NCBI GenBank assembly: GCA_964631565.1
Contig: CAZVYJ010000002.1
Location: 41,239-105,238, forward strand
Length of the DNA stretch: 64,000 bases
Direction of reading: 5' to 3'
Origin: CAZVYJ01 sp964631565
Lineage (GTDB): Bacteria > Planctomycetota > Phycisphaerae > SM23-33
Below are positions 34,603-43,647 of this stretch, piece after piece; position 1 is the stretch's first letter; every line of letters starts with the position of its first letter. The notes beneath the pieces were generated by a model. That model was not told where the DNA came from, did not search any database, and saw nothing but the letters and a program-made list of their open reading frames with translations. Made by a program: the position numbers and the translations under genes.

Positions 34603-34793
34603 GTGATACCTCTTTCTTCCATGGCAGGCATTGTTCAGCCCCGTATCCGGGAAAGTCTAACGATGTCGATAAACTCTGAACAGGAAAATATCCATCGGTT
34701 CATTAGACGCCCGAGACGGCCGAAGTTTCACGGAATCCGGCAGTTTTCGTTCCGCATGACGTACCAAGCCGACGAAAAACGAAACGAAAACAG

Positions 34794-34823
34794 TTTCCAT
34801 ATCGTCCCGATGGCCTCTATAAT
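34794..34823 (+). promoter_or_regulatory. Probable promoter of the aldolase gene
   Basis: TTTCCA (34794-34799) and a perfect TATAAT (34818-34823) are spaced 18 bp, 75 bp before the aldolase start. Confidence 0.55.
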
Positions 34824-34834
34824 TCCGTGGCTGC

Positions 34835-34865
34835 GCGTCCGGCAGGGATGGACGCGGGCTTTTTA
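34835..34865 (+). promoter_or_regulatory. Terminator-like hairpin in the aldolase leader
   Basis: GCGTCC (34835-34840) pairs with GGACGC (34850-34855), followed by GGGCTTTTT. It lies downstream of the proposed promoter, so it could attenuate transcription, or end read-through if the true promoter is elsewhere. Confidence 0.4.
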
Positions 34866-34897
34866 GAATTTGAACCTGAAACATAAGAGAGACCACT

Positions 34898-35923
34898 ATG
34901 CCACTTGTACCGATGAGAGTGTTGCTCGACCACGCCGCCGAGAACGGATACGGCGTCGCCGCCCTTAACGTAAACAACATGGAGCAGATACAGGCCATTA
35001 TGATGGCCGCCCAGGAAACCGACTCGCCGGTTATCATCCAGGCGTCACGCGGCGCCCGCAGCTACACGAACGACAATTACCTGCGTCACCTCATGCTGGC
35101 CGCCGTTGAGCTTAACCCGAACATCCCCATCGCCATGCACCTGGACCACGGCAACAACCCGGAAACCTGTCAAAGCGCGATCGAGCAGGGGTTCACCTCG
35201 GTCATGATGGACGGCTCGCTGGATGAAACCGGTAAGAAGCCCAGCACGTACGAGTACAACGTGAAGGTCACCAGGCAGGTCGTCCAGGCCGCACACAAAG
35301 TCGGCGTGAGCGTCGAAGGTGAAATCGGCGCGCTCGGCGGCATCGAGGACGGCCACGGCGCAGGCCTCAGCGAAAAAGAAGCCCAGGCCCACCTGACAGA
35401 CCCGGCCCAGGCCGAGCAGTTCGTCAAGGACACCGGCGTGGACGCCCTCGCCGTAGCAATCGGCACCAGCCACGGCGCGTACAAGTTCACCCACAAGCCC
35501 ACCGGCGAAGTGCTTCGCATGTCGCTCATCGAGGAAATTCACCGCCGTCTGCCCAACACGCACCTGGTCATGCACGGCAGCAGCTCCGTGCCGCAGGAGC
35601 TCCAGGACATCATCAACAAGTACGGCGGCAAGATGAAGCAGACCTACGGCGTGCCGCTGGAAGAAATACAGAGGGGCATCAAGCACGGCGTGCGGAAGAT
35701 CAATGTCGACACAGACAGCCGCATGGCCATCACCGGCGCAATCCGCAAGGTGTTCGCCGAGACGCCGGAAAAGTTCGACCCGCGCGACTATCTGAAGCCC
35801 GCCCGCGAGGCGATGGCCGAAGTCTGCAAAATCCGCATGATCGCGTTCGGCCAGGCCGGCTACGCAGGCAAGATCAAGCCGGTCACCTGCAAGCAGATGA
35901 TCGACTTCTACAAAAAGAAATAG
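34898..35923 (+). CDS. fba: Fructose-1,6-bisphosphate aldolase, class II
   Basis: 341 residues, of the Calvin-cycle subtype length. Zinc site HLDHG (H81, D83, H84), AIGTSHGAYKF, VMHGSSSVPQE and KINVDTDSRMA are all present. It splits fructose-1,6-bisphosphate in glycolysis and runs in reverse for gluconeogenesis. It is monocistronic between a -10 box and a strong terminator, with a MITE-like unit in its 3' region. Confidence 0.97.
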   Translation: MPLVPMRVLLDHAAENGYGVAALNVNNMEQIQAIMMAAQETDSPVIIQASRGARSYTNDNYLRHLMLAAVELNPNIPIAMHLDHGNNPETCQSAIEQGFTSVMMDGSLDETGKKPSTYEYNVKVTRQVVQAAHKVGVSVEGEIGALGGIEDGHGAGLSEKEAQAHLTDPAQAEQFVKDTGVDALAVAIGTSHGAYKFTHKPTGEVLRMSLIEEIHRRLPNTHLVMHGSSSVPQELQDIINKYGGKMKQTYGVPLEEIQRGIKHGVRKINVDTDSRMAITGAIRKVFAETPEKFDPRDYLKPAREAMAEVCKIRMIAFGQAGYAGKIKPVTCKQMIDFYKKK

Positions 35924-35942
35924 TCCACTCGACAAACACTAA

Positions 35943-36071
35943 AAGCTGTTTCAAAACACCCATGGTGTACGTTATGGGTGCCACGGCTTGCTTGTCAAGC
36001 CGTGTTTGTTAAACACGATACACGGGTTGCGAGCAACCCGTGGCACACAAGAAATAGTTTTGAAACAGCTT
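35943..36071. mobile_element. MITE-like unit carrying repeat family A, copy 4
   Basis: Perfect 15-bp terminal inverted repeats AAGCTGTTTCAAAAC (35943-35957) and GTTTTGAAACAGCTT (36057-36071) enclose the paired-hairpin core 35976-36047. Ends and core match the unit at 21426-21556. It lies inside the 337-bp gap after fba and before the fba terminator. Confidence 0.7.
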
Positions 36072-36096
36072 CTGCAAAATTCATGGATATGCACAT

Positions 36097-36124
36097 AAGC
36101 CCCCGTACGGGGGCTTTATTTTTT
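36097..36124 (+). terminator. Intrinsic terminator after fba
   Basis: GCCCCCGTACGGGGGC (36099-36114) followed by TTTATTTTTT. Distance from fba (170 bp) is explained by the inserted MITE-like unit. Confidence 0.88.
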
Positions 36125-36260
36125 CCGACTGAACGCTTGAATATCGTTCAATAAAACAGGATAAGAATATGCACTTGTTTTCCGATCGCACATTTCAGGG
36201 AATGAAGATTGGGGTTATGAAACGGAACGTTTGTTCACGTGTTAATGAAGGGGCATCAAA

Positions 36261-38432
36261 ATGAATTCAAAAATTTTCGGATTAACGGCCGTCGTCTTGT
36301 GTGCATTGACCGCGGCTTTCGCCGGCGACACGCAGCCGGACGGCAAGGACATTCGCCTGCCGGTCGGCCCGGAAGTCGATGTGGATGATTTGTCAGCAAG
36401 CATGGACGGCAAGTTGCTTGTCTATAAGGTGACCGACAGGAACGTCTCGCCCCGCAAAGAAACGGTCTGGGCATTCAAGCCTGAAAGCGGCGAAACCGTT
36501 AATCTCAGTGAACCGGTCAAATCGGATAACGAGAACCTGTACATCAAATCGACGCTCGTTTCCGATGACGGCCTGAACATCGCGATAATTTGCAGGAATG
36601 AAAAAAAGGGGGGGACAATAGTCTTTGGCTTTGACATGAAGACCCGGAAGTTTGCGAAGGCAATGGATTGGAGTGATTTCACGATATGCAAATGGGTCGG
36701 CAGGCGCTTATACATGAGCGGCGAAGAAGAAATACCGGACACGGCCGCCACCCAGCCCGATGTGAAGAAACATGTATTCGGGAAAATCAGGTATTACGAT
36801 GCCGACTCAGGCAAGTTAAGCAGTATGGACGCATGCGGCCTGGCGGTAGGCGGCTCAGCCGAGGGAAAATACCTGCTGGCACTGTGCGACCCCGACAATC
36901 TGACCACGCCGTTCAGAAATAAGGAAGCCAGAAAGAAGTGGTTCGTGAGGCTTTCAATGGACGGCAAAATACTGGAAAAAATCTCGCCGGCGGAAAATAT
37001 TGCCGGTTACCCGGCCGTAAGCACCGATGGCAAATACATTGCATACTGTTTCGGAATTCCTGATGGTGACAAAACGAAGCCCTGCCTGAAGTTGATGGAT
37101 GTCGAAAGCGGAAAGGACGTTTTCGCAATTGAGGAAGAACTTTGGGTGACGGCTGTTTCAAACAACGGCGACGTATTAGCCCTTGGCATGAAGATGCAGG
37201 AACACAAGCACGTCTTTTTCGTAAAATGCTTCAACAGAAACGGCAAGGAGACGGCTGCACTCGAGAGCATATCCCCGGATATGGTTTCGCTGAATTCGTT
37301 TTTCTATCTTGAGAAAACCGACGACGGCAACGAGCACCCATGGGTGATTAAAAAGCTGGGTTCCGACAGCCCGGCCGCTGTGCAGAGCGGCGACAAGAAT
37401 AAGGATGCCTTCCAGGATATCAAGCTGCCGAAAGGCATTGTCCCTGAGCAAACTATCCTGAATGTCTTTTCAGACCATCGTTTCATGCTGTACCATGTAT
37501 GGGGCGATGGGTGGGGCCGTACTTCAAATGTAGACGTCGCAATTTATGACACGAAGAAAAAAGAGCTATGGAAGCTTTCCGAAAAGTTCCCCGAATTGTT
37601 CAAAAACTCCTATCCAGTCAGCACCAGAATGTCGCACAAAGTCAACAAGGCCATAATAGTATTCACTCCCAGAGACCCGAACGTCGTCGATGATACTCCG
37701 CCAATGTTGTTGGATCTCGACAATGGCACATGCTCAGGGCTGCACAAGGCCGAAGGTTTCACAATCGGCAATGTTGTATGGGCTGGAGACAAGCTGGTAT
37801 GCGATATGATAAAGGATCAGGAAGACAGGTCTAATCTTAAGCCTGCCGCAGTGCTTATGGACGCCTCGGGTAACAACCCGAAGGAGCTTAACATACCGGG
37901 GGCTCCGGTAGGGGCAAGCGCCAACGGCGATGTGATATTAATGTTAACATGGTATGACTCGCGATTCAGGCAACTTTCATCAAAAAGTGGTTGGCCGCAA
38001 TATATGTTTTTCAACGCGAAAGGGGAATTCATCAGTTGTTTCACCAATGTCGTGTCGACAATGAAACAGGAACCGGTTCTCAGTCCGTCCGGCAAATATC
38101 TGGCATGTTTGAGCACACCGGAAAAAGATGAGCCCGAAGGCGTGAATGTATGGAGTGTTGACCTGAAAACGCGCGTGCCGCTCGACTGCAAGGGTTTTGC
38201 CATAGCCGTGACTGACGAAGGTGAGGCGCTGACAGTAGAAGAGATCAAGCCTGAAAGTCGCATATTCACGATGAAGATATGGAGCAAGGACGGCAAGACC
38301 TCCACCGCGCTTGCAGAAAAGGTTGTTTCGTGCCCGGTTGTGGTTGGAGATACAATATTCTTCATCCAGCCCGGCGACGAACCGGTGGTGAAGGCAGTGA
38401 AATTCAGGAAGCCGGAAACTGCGGAAAAATAA
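36261..38432 (+). CDS. Exported propeller-like protein of unknown function
   Basis: 723 residues. Signal peptide 1-21 (MNSKIFGLTAVVLCALTAAFAG). The rest is a run of ~45-residue beta units (e.g. LSASMDGKLLVYKVTD, VLSPSGKYLACLSTP, AVSTDGKYIAYCFG) resembling TolB/WD40-type propeller blades. No catalytic motif is visible, and it lacks the peptidase domain that often follows such propellers. GAAGGGGC precedes the ATG. Codon use is less GC-biased than its neighbours. Convergent with nothing; followed by a long repeat-rich gap. Confidence 0.82.
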   Translation: MNSKIFGLTAVVLCALTAAFAGDTQPDGKDIRLPVGPEVDVDDLSASMDGKLLVYKVTDRNVSPRKETVWAFKPESGETVNLSEPVKSDNENLYIKSTLVSDDGLNIAIICRNEKKGGTIVFGFDMKTRKFAKAMDWSDFTICKWVGRRLYMSGEEEIPDTAATQPDVKKHVFGKIRYYDADSGKLSSMDACGLAVGGSAEGKYLLALCDPDNLTTPFRNKEARKKWFVRLSMDGKILEKISPAENIAGYPAVSTDGKYIAYCFGIPDGDKTKPCLKLMDVESGKDVFAIEEELWVTAVSNNGDVLALGMKMQEHKHVFFVKCFNRNGKETAALESISPDMVSLNSFFYLEKTDDGNEHPWVIKKLGSDSPAAVQSGDKNKDAFQDIKLPKGIVPEQTILNVFSDHRFMLYHVWGDGWGRTSNVDVAIYDTKKKELWKLSEKFPELFKNSYPVSTRMSHKVNKAIIVFTPRDPNVVDDTPPMLLDLDNGTCSGLHKAEGFTIGNVVWAGDKLVCDMIKDQEDRSNLKPAAVLMDASGNNPKELNIPGAPVGASANGDVILMLTWYDSRFRQLSSKSGWPQYMFFNAKGEFISCFTNVVSTMKQEPVLSPSGKYLACLSTPEKDEPEGVNVWSVDLKTRVPLDCKGFAIAVTDEGEALTVEEIKPESRIFTMKIWSKDGKTSTALAEKVVSCPVVVGDTIFFIQPGDEPVVKAVKFRKPETAEK

Positions 38433-38613
38433 CCCGGCCGGATGATAAGGAATGTTCACTTTCGCCCCTGCGGGGCTTGCTGGGATGGATGCTCTCGACC
38501 GACCGCAGGCGCTGCCGGCTAAATGCTTCCGGCCCTTTGGGCCTGCCCGCGGCAGGCGGGACTGCCGGCAGCAGAAGCCCAAGCGTAATTATCGCGACAA
38601 ACAATCTGGCCAT
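38404..38613 (-). pseudogene. Possible remnant of an exported protein merged with a repeat
   Basis: 69 codons on the minus strand start with a convincing signal peptide (MARLFVAIITLGLLLPAVPPAAG) behind AAGGGG. The sequence then runs into short palindromic repeat DNA (translated GPEAFSRQRLRSVES...) and overlaps the end of the propeller gene. It may be a truncated gene or chance. Confidence 0.3.
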
Positions 38614-38681
38614 GTCACAACCCCTTAAATGAACTACGCCGAGTTTAATCCGCGTCGCGGCCGGACGAAAGTCAAAAACTC

Positions 38682-38706
38682 CCGGCCGTCCCTGAAGGAC
38701 GGCCGG
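38682..38706. repeat. Palindrome in the repeat-rich gap
   Basis: CCGGCCGTCC (38682-38691) and GGACGGCCGG (38697-38706). Part of the 38433-39740 non-coding stretch, which otherwise shows no convincing gene. Confidence 0.6.
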
Positions 38707-38863
38707 CTATGTAGAAATTCGTGTAATCTCGATGTGCATCGGGAAACTCGGAACCTGTATTTAGGAACTCGTGTTTAGAATTTGTTTCGCTGCGCGGCCC
38801 CTGCGGTGTCGAATTTCGTGCTTCGGATTGTGCTTCGCAGCCCTTTCAGGGTCGGATTTACAC

Positions 38864-38882
38864 CACAGGCGAGACGCCTGTG
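38864..38882. repeat. Short palindrome
   Basis: CACAGGCG (38864-38871) and CGCCTGTG (38875-38882) around AGA, just upstream of a bidirectional terminator-like hairpin. Confidence 0.55.
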
Positions 38883-38898
38883 TTACGAGAAAAAAAGC

Positions 38899-38932
38899 GA
38901 GGTCTGTCCCTTAGGGACAGACCTCTATTTTT
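38899..38932. terminator. Bidirectional terminator-like hairpin
   Basis: GAGGTCTGTCCC (38899-38910) and GGGACAGACCTC (38914-38925) with a three-base loop, TATTTTT on the plus side and a run of seven T on the minus side. No gene ends close to it, so it may be part of a repeat. Confidence 0.6.
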
Positions 38933-39281
38933 CAGATAGGCAGGCGTCATTCCCTTGCCATCCCGCGAATCTGGGAAATCCTCCGATTTCCACTGCTCCC
39001 TTCGCATACAGAATTCCCGCCCTCCGGCAGGAATAAAACCCGCATCGGCGAAGAATCCATCCTGACAGCGCCGAAACGGGGGGACTCCCAATTTTTTACG
39101 ACGTCCCGCTGTGTACTTTTAATAGTTCAAGTTCAAAAGACTTCAAAGAAATGCACTGCATGGCCGTTCGGCCGAAATATCAAACGGCTGCAAGCCGCTT
39201 AACTAATTTAGACATTTTTGCAACCGCTGCCGTCATTCTATCGCGAAATGCTTTTCCGTCAAGCATTCATCCTGAAGCAAT

Positions 39282-39465
39282 ACGGAACGAGTATCCGGGA
39301 ACACGTATCCCGGAACACGGAACCAGTATTTCGGATTTGGGATTTCGGATTTCGGACCGGCCTGACCGATGGGCTGGATACGTGTTCCGCATTCCGGGAT
39401 ACGTGTTTTACGATGTACATCGGGATTCCGGGATACATGTTCCGCATTCCGGGATACGATTACGG
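39282..39465. repeat. Cluster of short direct and inverted repeats
   Basis: ATTCCGGGATAC occurs three times (about 39391, 39425, 39446) and its complement GTATCC.GGAA twice (about 39291, 39305), with GGATTT/GATTTCGGATTTCGG repeats between. No coding sense is evident. Confidence 0.6.
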
Positions 39466-39503
39466 GTGTATTGCCAGCAGCTTGGAGTAGGGGACCTATT
39501 TTG

Positions 39504-39531
39504 TTGACTTGGGCTGTTGGCTACCTATAAT
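39504..39531 (+). promoter_or_regulatory. Strong sigma-70-type promoter
   Basis: TTGACT (39504-39509) and TATAAT (39526-39531) are spaced 16 bp. The leader of about 200 nt to the gene at 39741 contains CGTCCCTAAGGGACG and CGCCCCTTAGGGGGGCG hairpins. Confidence 0.65.
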
Positions 39532-39740
39532 CGCACCTGTCTGTGGCTGTGCCGCAGGCTTATAGGCCCTCATTCTATATATAGGTATAGGCAGCAGCGT
39601 AATTCGGGGCGGTCGGTTCTGTTTTCGGCCGGCCGCTGCGGATATGTCTGGCGTCCCTAAGGGACGAGTTTTAGATTTTCAATTTCTCTGGCACACCCGT
39701 CGCCCCTTAGGGGGGCGGTCGGGAAATGGGAGAAGGCACG

Positions 39741-42083
39741 ATGGCGTACAAGAGAGCGTTTTTGGTCGCGGCGCTGATAGCGGCTGCTCTGTTGCTCACT
39801 GCTCCGGCGGTGACGGCTCAGGAAGACACCGAAGCAGGAACCGAGGAAGTTACCGACAACGATTCCACGGTGACGACTGACGAAAGCACCGATACGGAAA
39901 GCACGGAAGAAGCTACGGAAAGCGACGAAGCAACCACAGAAGAAGCCACCACAGAAAGTGATGAATCCGGTGCGACGCCGGCTGCGACCGACGAAGGTGC
40001 GGATACGGAAGGCAAAGAGCTTGCCGACCTATGGGAGAACATGCTGCACTACATGAAGATCGCCCGCCAGGACCTGGCTTTGACCTACTGCCAGGCGATT
40101 ATCGATTCCGGCGCCGAACCTCGCGAAATATATCGCATGTCGATGGAGATGGCCGATTCGCAGGAAGTTTTCACCCGTGCCGCGAACGAAAAAGGCCCGC
40201 TGCAGGATGCAATTACCCAGCTTCGCAAGCTTATCGAGCAGGGTTACGAAGATGAGCGCAAGGACCCCAAGGAAATCGCCGAAGCCATAAAGACGCTGGG
40301 CGGCACGCTGCAGGGCGTCAAGCTGGCGACCGACCGCCTCAAGAAGAGCGGCGAATACGCCATCCCGCAGCTTCTGCAGAAGCTGATGGATCCGAAAGTC
40401 GACGATTCGCTTTATTCACGCATCGAAAACCTGCTGCCGACGCTCGGCAAAGAGGCCGTTCGTCCTCTTGCCGTCGCGCTGCAGACAGACAATCCGAGAC
40501 TCCAGTTGACGCTGGCCGGCGTGCTCGGCCGCATCGGATATCCATCCGCGGCTCCGCGTCTGAAAGAGCTGCTGGAACGCGGCAAGCTGCTGCCTGAAGT
40601 CGAGCGCACCGTCCGTGCGGCCCTCAAGGAATGCGGCGGCGAAGCGGCTGTGAGCAAAAGCTCGGCTGAGCTGTTCTATGAACTCGCCGAGAAATATTAC
40701 TATCAGGCCGATTCCGTTCTGCCCGATGTCCGGTACGAGACGGCGAACGTGTGGTACTGGAATCCGGATCTGGGCGTTGAATACGTGCCCGTTCCTCGCG
40801 AGATATTCTGCGACATCTACGCGATGCGCATGAGCAAGCTGACGCTTGAGCACGACCCGAAGTTCTACAAGGCCGTCTCGCTGTGGATCGCCGCCTTCAT
40901 CAAGAAGGAAGCGGACCTGCCCGAAGGCAAGACCGATCCGACCCAGAAGGAAGACGAGCCGACGGCGACCTATTACGCACTCGCCGGCAGCACCGGCTAT
41001 CTGCAGGATGTGCTTGAAAGGGCGCTGAAGGACCGGAACTCCGCCGTCGCGACAGGGGCCATCACAGCCCTGTCGAAAACTGCCGGCGCCAAGAGCCTTG
41101 TCGCCCCGATAATGGGCGGCTCGCAGCCTCTGATTGCGGCGCTGACTTATCCCGACCGCAAGGTCCGGTTCCTGGCGGCTGTCTCGCTGGCCCAGGCCCT
41201 GCCGACGGAAAATTACGACGGCGACCACATGGTGATGATGGTTCTCAACGAAGCCGTCCGCCAGACCGGCCAGAACAGGGCGCTGATAATCGCGGCCGAC
41301 CAGGGAGAAAGCAACCTCCTGAAAGACGCCGCCCGCAGCGCTTCGTATGACGTGATAGAAGAAACCGACGCCGTTAAAGGCCTCTCCGCCGCCCGGAAAG
41401 CCAGCGGCATAGAGGTTGTGATTATCGGCGGCGGCGTTGACGTTGACACCGTCGTCGGCATGCTGCGTCGCGAGCCTGCCTTCGCGATGGTTCCCGTGGT
41501 CGTCACGCGGACCAGCGAGGCCCTGCGGTCGCTCGCCAAATCCGACGGCAGAGTCGCGCTGATAAGCGACGAAGACATCGACGCCGAAGCTGTGGTCGCG
41601 GCCATTAACGAGGCCAGAGCCTTGGCGGCTATCGCACTCTCGCCCGAAGAAGCCGGCGAGTGGGCGGTTCGCGCCTGCGAGGCCATCAGGCTGCTCGGCA
41701 TGACCAATAACAAGGTGTACAACATAGCCGTCGCCACCGACACGCTCATCGGCGCACTCGCCGACGAGCGCGACGCGGTTCGCGTCGCCGCCGCTTCGGC
41801 ACTGGCGATGGAAAAGGAAGCGAAGGCCCAGCAGGCGATAGCGAATCTGGCCTGCAATACCGAGGCGACCGAGGCCGTCAGAATCGCGGCGTTCGGCACG
41901 CTGTCCGAGTCGCTTCGCAGAATCGGCAACCAGCTCACTGAGACCCAGTCCCAGACCGTGCTGGACATCGTAACCTCCAAGGAGTCGCTGCCGCTCCGCA
42001 ATGCCGCTGCCCAGGCTCTCGGCGCGATGGACCTGCCCAGCGAAAGGACCAAAGACCTGATTATCAACGCCGCCGACCGCTGA
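39741..42083 (+). CDS. Exported HEAT-repeat protein with an embedded receiver-like domain
   Basis: 780 residues from ATG 39741, chosen because GGAGAAGG lies eight bases upstream; an ATG 15 bases earlier (39726) is in frame. Signal peptide ~1-27, then a Thr/Glu/Ser-rich low-complexity linker (about 28-95). HEAT repeats (VRPLAVALQTDNPRLQLTLAG) surround a segment at about 510-625 that resembles a response-regulator receiver fold (NRALIIAADQGESNLLKDAA... VEVVIIGGG... VPVVVTR). The phosphoacceptor aspartate position reads Gly-Gly-Gly, so it is probably not phosphorylated. Location outside the cytoplasm also argues against two-component signalling. Followed by a terminator. Confidence 0.85.
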   Translation: MAYKRAFLVAALIAAALLLTAPAVTAQEDTEAGTEEVTDNDSTVTTDESTDTESTEEATESDEATTEEATTESDESGATPAATDEGADTEGKELADLWENMLHYMKIARQDLALTYCQAIIDSGAEPREIYRMSMEMADSQEVFTRAANEKGPLQDAITQLRKLIEQGYEDERKDPKEIAEAIKTLGGTLQGVKLATDRLKKSGEYAIPQLLQKLMDPKVDDSLYSRIENLLPTLGKEAVRPLAVALQTDNPRLQLTLAGVLGRIGYPSAAPRLKELLERGKLLPEVERTVRAALKECGGEAAVSKSSAELFYELAEKYYYQADSVLPDVRYETANVWYWNPDLGVEYVPVPREIFCDIYAMRMSKLTLEHDPKFYKAVSLWIAAFIKKEADLPEGKTDPTQKEDEPTATYYALAGSTGYLQDVLERALKDRNSAVATGAITALSKTAGAKSLVAPIMGGSQPLIAALTYPDRKVRFLAAVSLAQALPTENYDGDHMVMMVLNEAVRQTGQNRALIIAADQGESNLLKDAARSASYDVIEETDAVKGLSAARKASGIEVVIIGGGVDVDTVVGMLRREPAFAMVPVVVTRTSEALRSLAKSDGRVALISDEDIDAEAVVAAINEARALAAIALSPEEAGEWAVRACEAIRLLGMTNNKVYNIAVATDTLIGALADERDAVRVAAASALAMEKEAKAQQAIANLACNTEATEAVRIAAFGTLSESLRRIGNQLTETQSQTVLDIVTSKESLPLRNAAAQALGAMDLPSERTKDLIINAADR

Positions 42084-42119
42084 GAGCGGCCAGGCCAAAG
42101 CGGCTGATTTTGGGATTCC

Positions 42120-42153
42120 AAGCCCCGGCCCCTTAGGGGACCGGGGCTTTTTT
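42120..42153 (+). terminator. Intrinsic terminator
   Basis: AGCCCCGG (42121-42128) and CCGGGGCT (42141-42148) followed by TTTTT, after the HEAT protein. Confidence 0.9.
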
Positions 42154-42342
42154 ATGCCATAAATTTCTGTAGTAGAAGGGGATAGTGATTCGCCCCGTCG
42201 GTTTTTGGGGCTGTTCCATTTCCATATTTTTTCCTGGTTGTTCCGCGATTTTTTGCTTTCGGGAGCCAAACGTATCCTAAGTTCCGTATGGCAGGCAGGT
42301 ACGGGGTTCAATGCCGGAGATGCAGAGTTGAAGATAGGCAAA

Positions 42343-43188
42343 ATGACATTAGTTTGCGGCGACAGACAGACCATCAGACTGGTATGCCTTTCTATGGTGG
42401 CGGCCGGCGTAATCGCAACTGCGATGGCGATAGTCGGTTTCCGCATGAACATCACCAATCTCGTTCTGGGCGGCGTTTTCGTGCTCATAGCGGGAGTGAT
42501 TGTTTTCCAGGTTCAGATTTCTCTTCGGGCCTTGCGAGGCAGGTCTGAGAGTCTCCAGCAGGCGGCGACCGAAGCGGAGCGTCACTACATTGACGTTATG
42601 CGCCGGCTCGTCAAGTATGTCGAGGCTCGCAACAAGTACACGACCGGCCATAGCGATCGTGTCGGCGTGCTGGCGGAGAAAATCGGCAGAGAGATGGGGT
42701 TCGGCCAGGAAATGTGCCAGTCGCTCAACCTTGCCGGCCAGCTTCATGATATCGGCATGCTGGCGATTCCCGAGCATATACTCCATCGTCGCACGGAGCT
42801 GGGCGTTGACGCCTTCCGCTGCGTTATGGAGCATCCGGAGATAGCGTTCGAAGTGCTCAAGCCGCTCAAGTCGCTCGCGGATATACTGCCGGCGATTCGC
42901 CATCATCACGAGCGGATGAACGGCACGGGCTATCCGAGCGGGCTGTCTGACGCCGGCATTCCCGTTGAAGCGAGAATACTGGCCGTTGCGGACTCGTATG
43001 ACGCCATGACGAACGACAGGGCGAATCGGCCCGCGATGACGCCGCTGCAGGCGATAATGGAGCTTCGCCGCTGCACGCCGGCCGGGTACGACCCAGACTG
43101 CGTCGACGCGCTGGGCAAGGTAATGAACCTGCCGTGCCTGGAGGAAGTTGCCGGCCTGAGCAGCATGGAGATATCCAAGGACTTTTAA
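42343..43188 (+). CDS. Membrane-anchored HD-GYP domain protein
   Basis: 281 residues. Two N-terminal helices (about 12-33 and 37-57), a short coiled linker, then an HD-GYP domain: TGHSDR (101-106), the HD pair H135-D136 in LHDIGML, HH at 188-189 and GYP at 196-198. HD-GYP domains degrade cyclic di-GMP in well-studied bacteria. The start is uncertain: this ATG has no strong site, and a TTG frame extends to 42205. No GGDEF gene is in the window. Confidence 0.88.
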   Translation: MTLVCGDRQTIRLVCLSMVAAGVIATAMAIVGFRMNITNLVLGGVFVLIAGVIVFQVQISLRALRGRSESLQQAATEAERHYIDVMRRLVKYVEARNKYTTGHSDRVGVLAEKIGREMGFGQEMCQSLNLAGQLHDIGMLAIPEHILHRRTELGVDAFRCVMEHPEIAFEVLKPLKSLADILPAIRHHHERMNGTGYPSGLSDAGIPVEARILAVADSYDAMTNDRANRPAMTPLQAIMELRRCTPAGYDPDCVDALGKVMNLPCLEEVAGLSSMEISKDF

Positions 43189-43217
43189 GCGGCTTGAAGT
43201 TTGAAAAATAACAAAAG

Positions 43218-43259
43218 CAGCAGAACGCCGTTGCCGTTGCGTTCTGCTGTGTTTTTTTT
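43218..43259. terminator. Bidirectional terminator between HD-GYP gene and csrA
   Basis: CAGCAGAACGC (43218-43228) and GCGTTCTGCTG (43239-43249), followed by TTTTTTTT on the plus side and by TTTTGTTATTTTT on the minus side, serving both convergent genes. Confidence 0.9.
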
Positions 43260-43284
43260 ATGGGACTGCGGAGGATTTTATTTC

Positions 43285-43524
43285 TTATTCGGCCTGGGAT
43301 TCGTCGGCTTTGCGCTTCGCAAGTGATTCGACGTGGCCGTTGTCTTCGCCGGCGGCTTTCTTCTCGCGCTTGATCGCATCGTAGACTTCTTTGCGATGTA
43401 CGGCTACGTGCGGTGGGGCGTTGATGCCGAGGCGGACCTTCTCCCCGCGTATGTCGACGACGGTTATCTCGACGTCGTCGCCGATTATAATTGTCTCGTC
43501 ACGTTGTCTGGACAACACAAGCAT
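43285..43524 (-). CDS. csrA: Carbon storage regulator CsrA
   Basis: 79 residues. The N-terminal RNA-binding core MLVLSRQRDETIIIGDD and VRLGINAPPHVAVHRKEV is fully typical, with a charged ~20-residue tail beyond the usual 60. It binds GGA motifs in mRNA leaders and represses or stabilises them. GGAAGGAGCC precedes the ATG. Gene context (HD-GYP, ceramidase) is not the flagellar one seen in many bacteria. Confidence 0.96.
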   Translation of the reverse strand: MLVLSRQRDETIIIGDDVEITVVDIRGEKVRLGINAPPHVAVHRKEVYDAIKREKKAAGEDNGHVESLAKRKADESQAE

Positions 43525-43647
43525 CGTCGGCTCCTTCCCTGGAAAAGCCGTTTGCCGATCCGTCCGGAAATCGTCAACAGCGGATCCGCTTGTGCTATAT
43601 ATCGGACACTTCGGCTGTTAACGTAAATTTAGTTATACGACAAATTT

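Noticed and set aside
39151..39507. Small protein-coding genes in the repeat-rich gap
   Set aside because: The frames follow the repeat sequence and lack ribosome-binding sites or recognisable content.
40416..42488. 690-codon minus-strand frame over the HEAT gene
   Set aside because: Shadow; it also crosses a terminator and the HD-GYP gene region.
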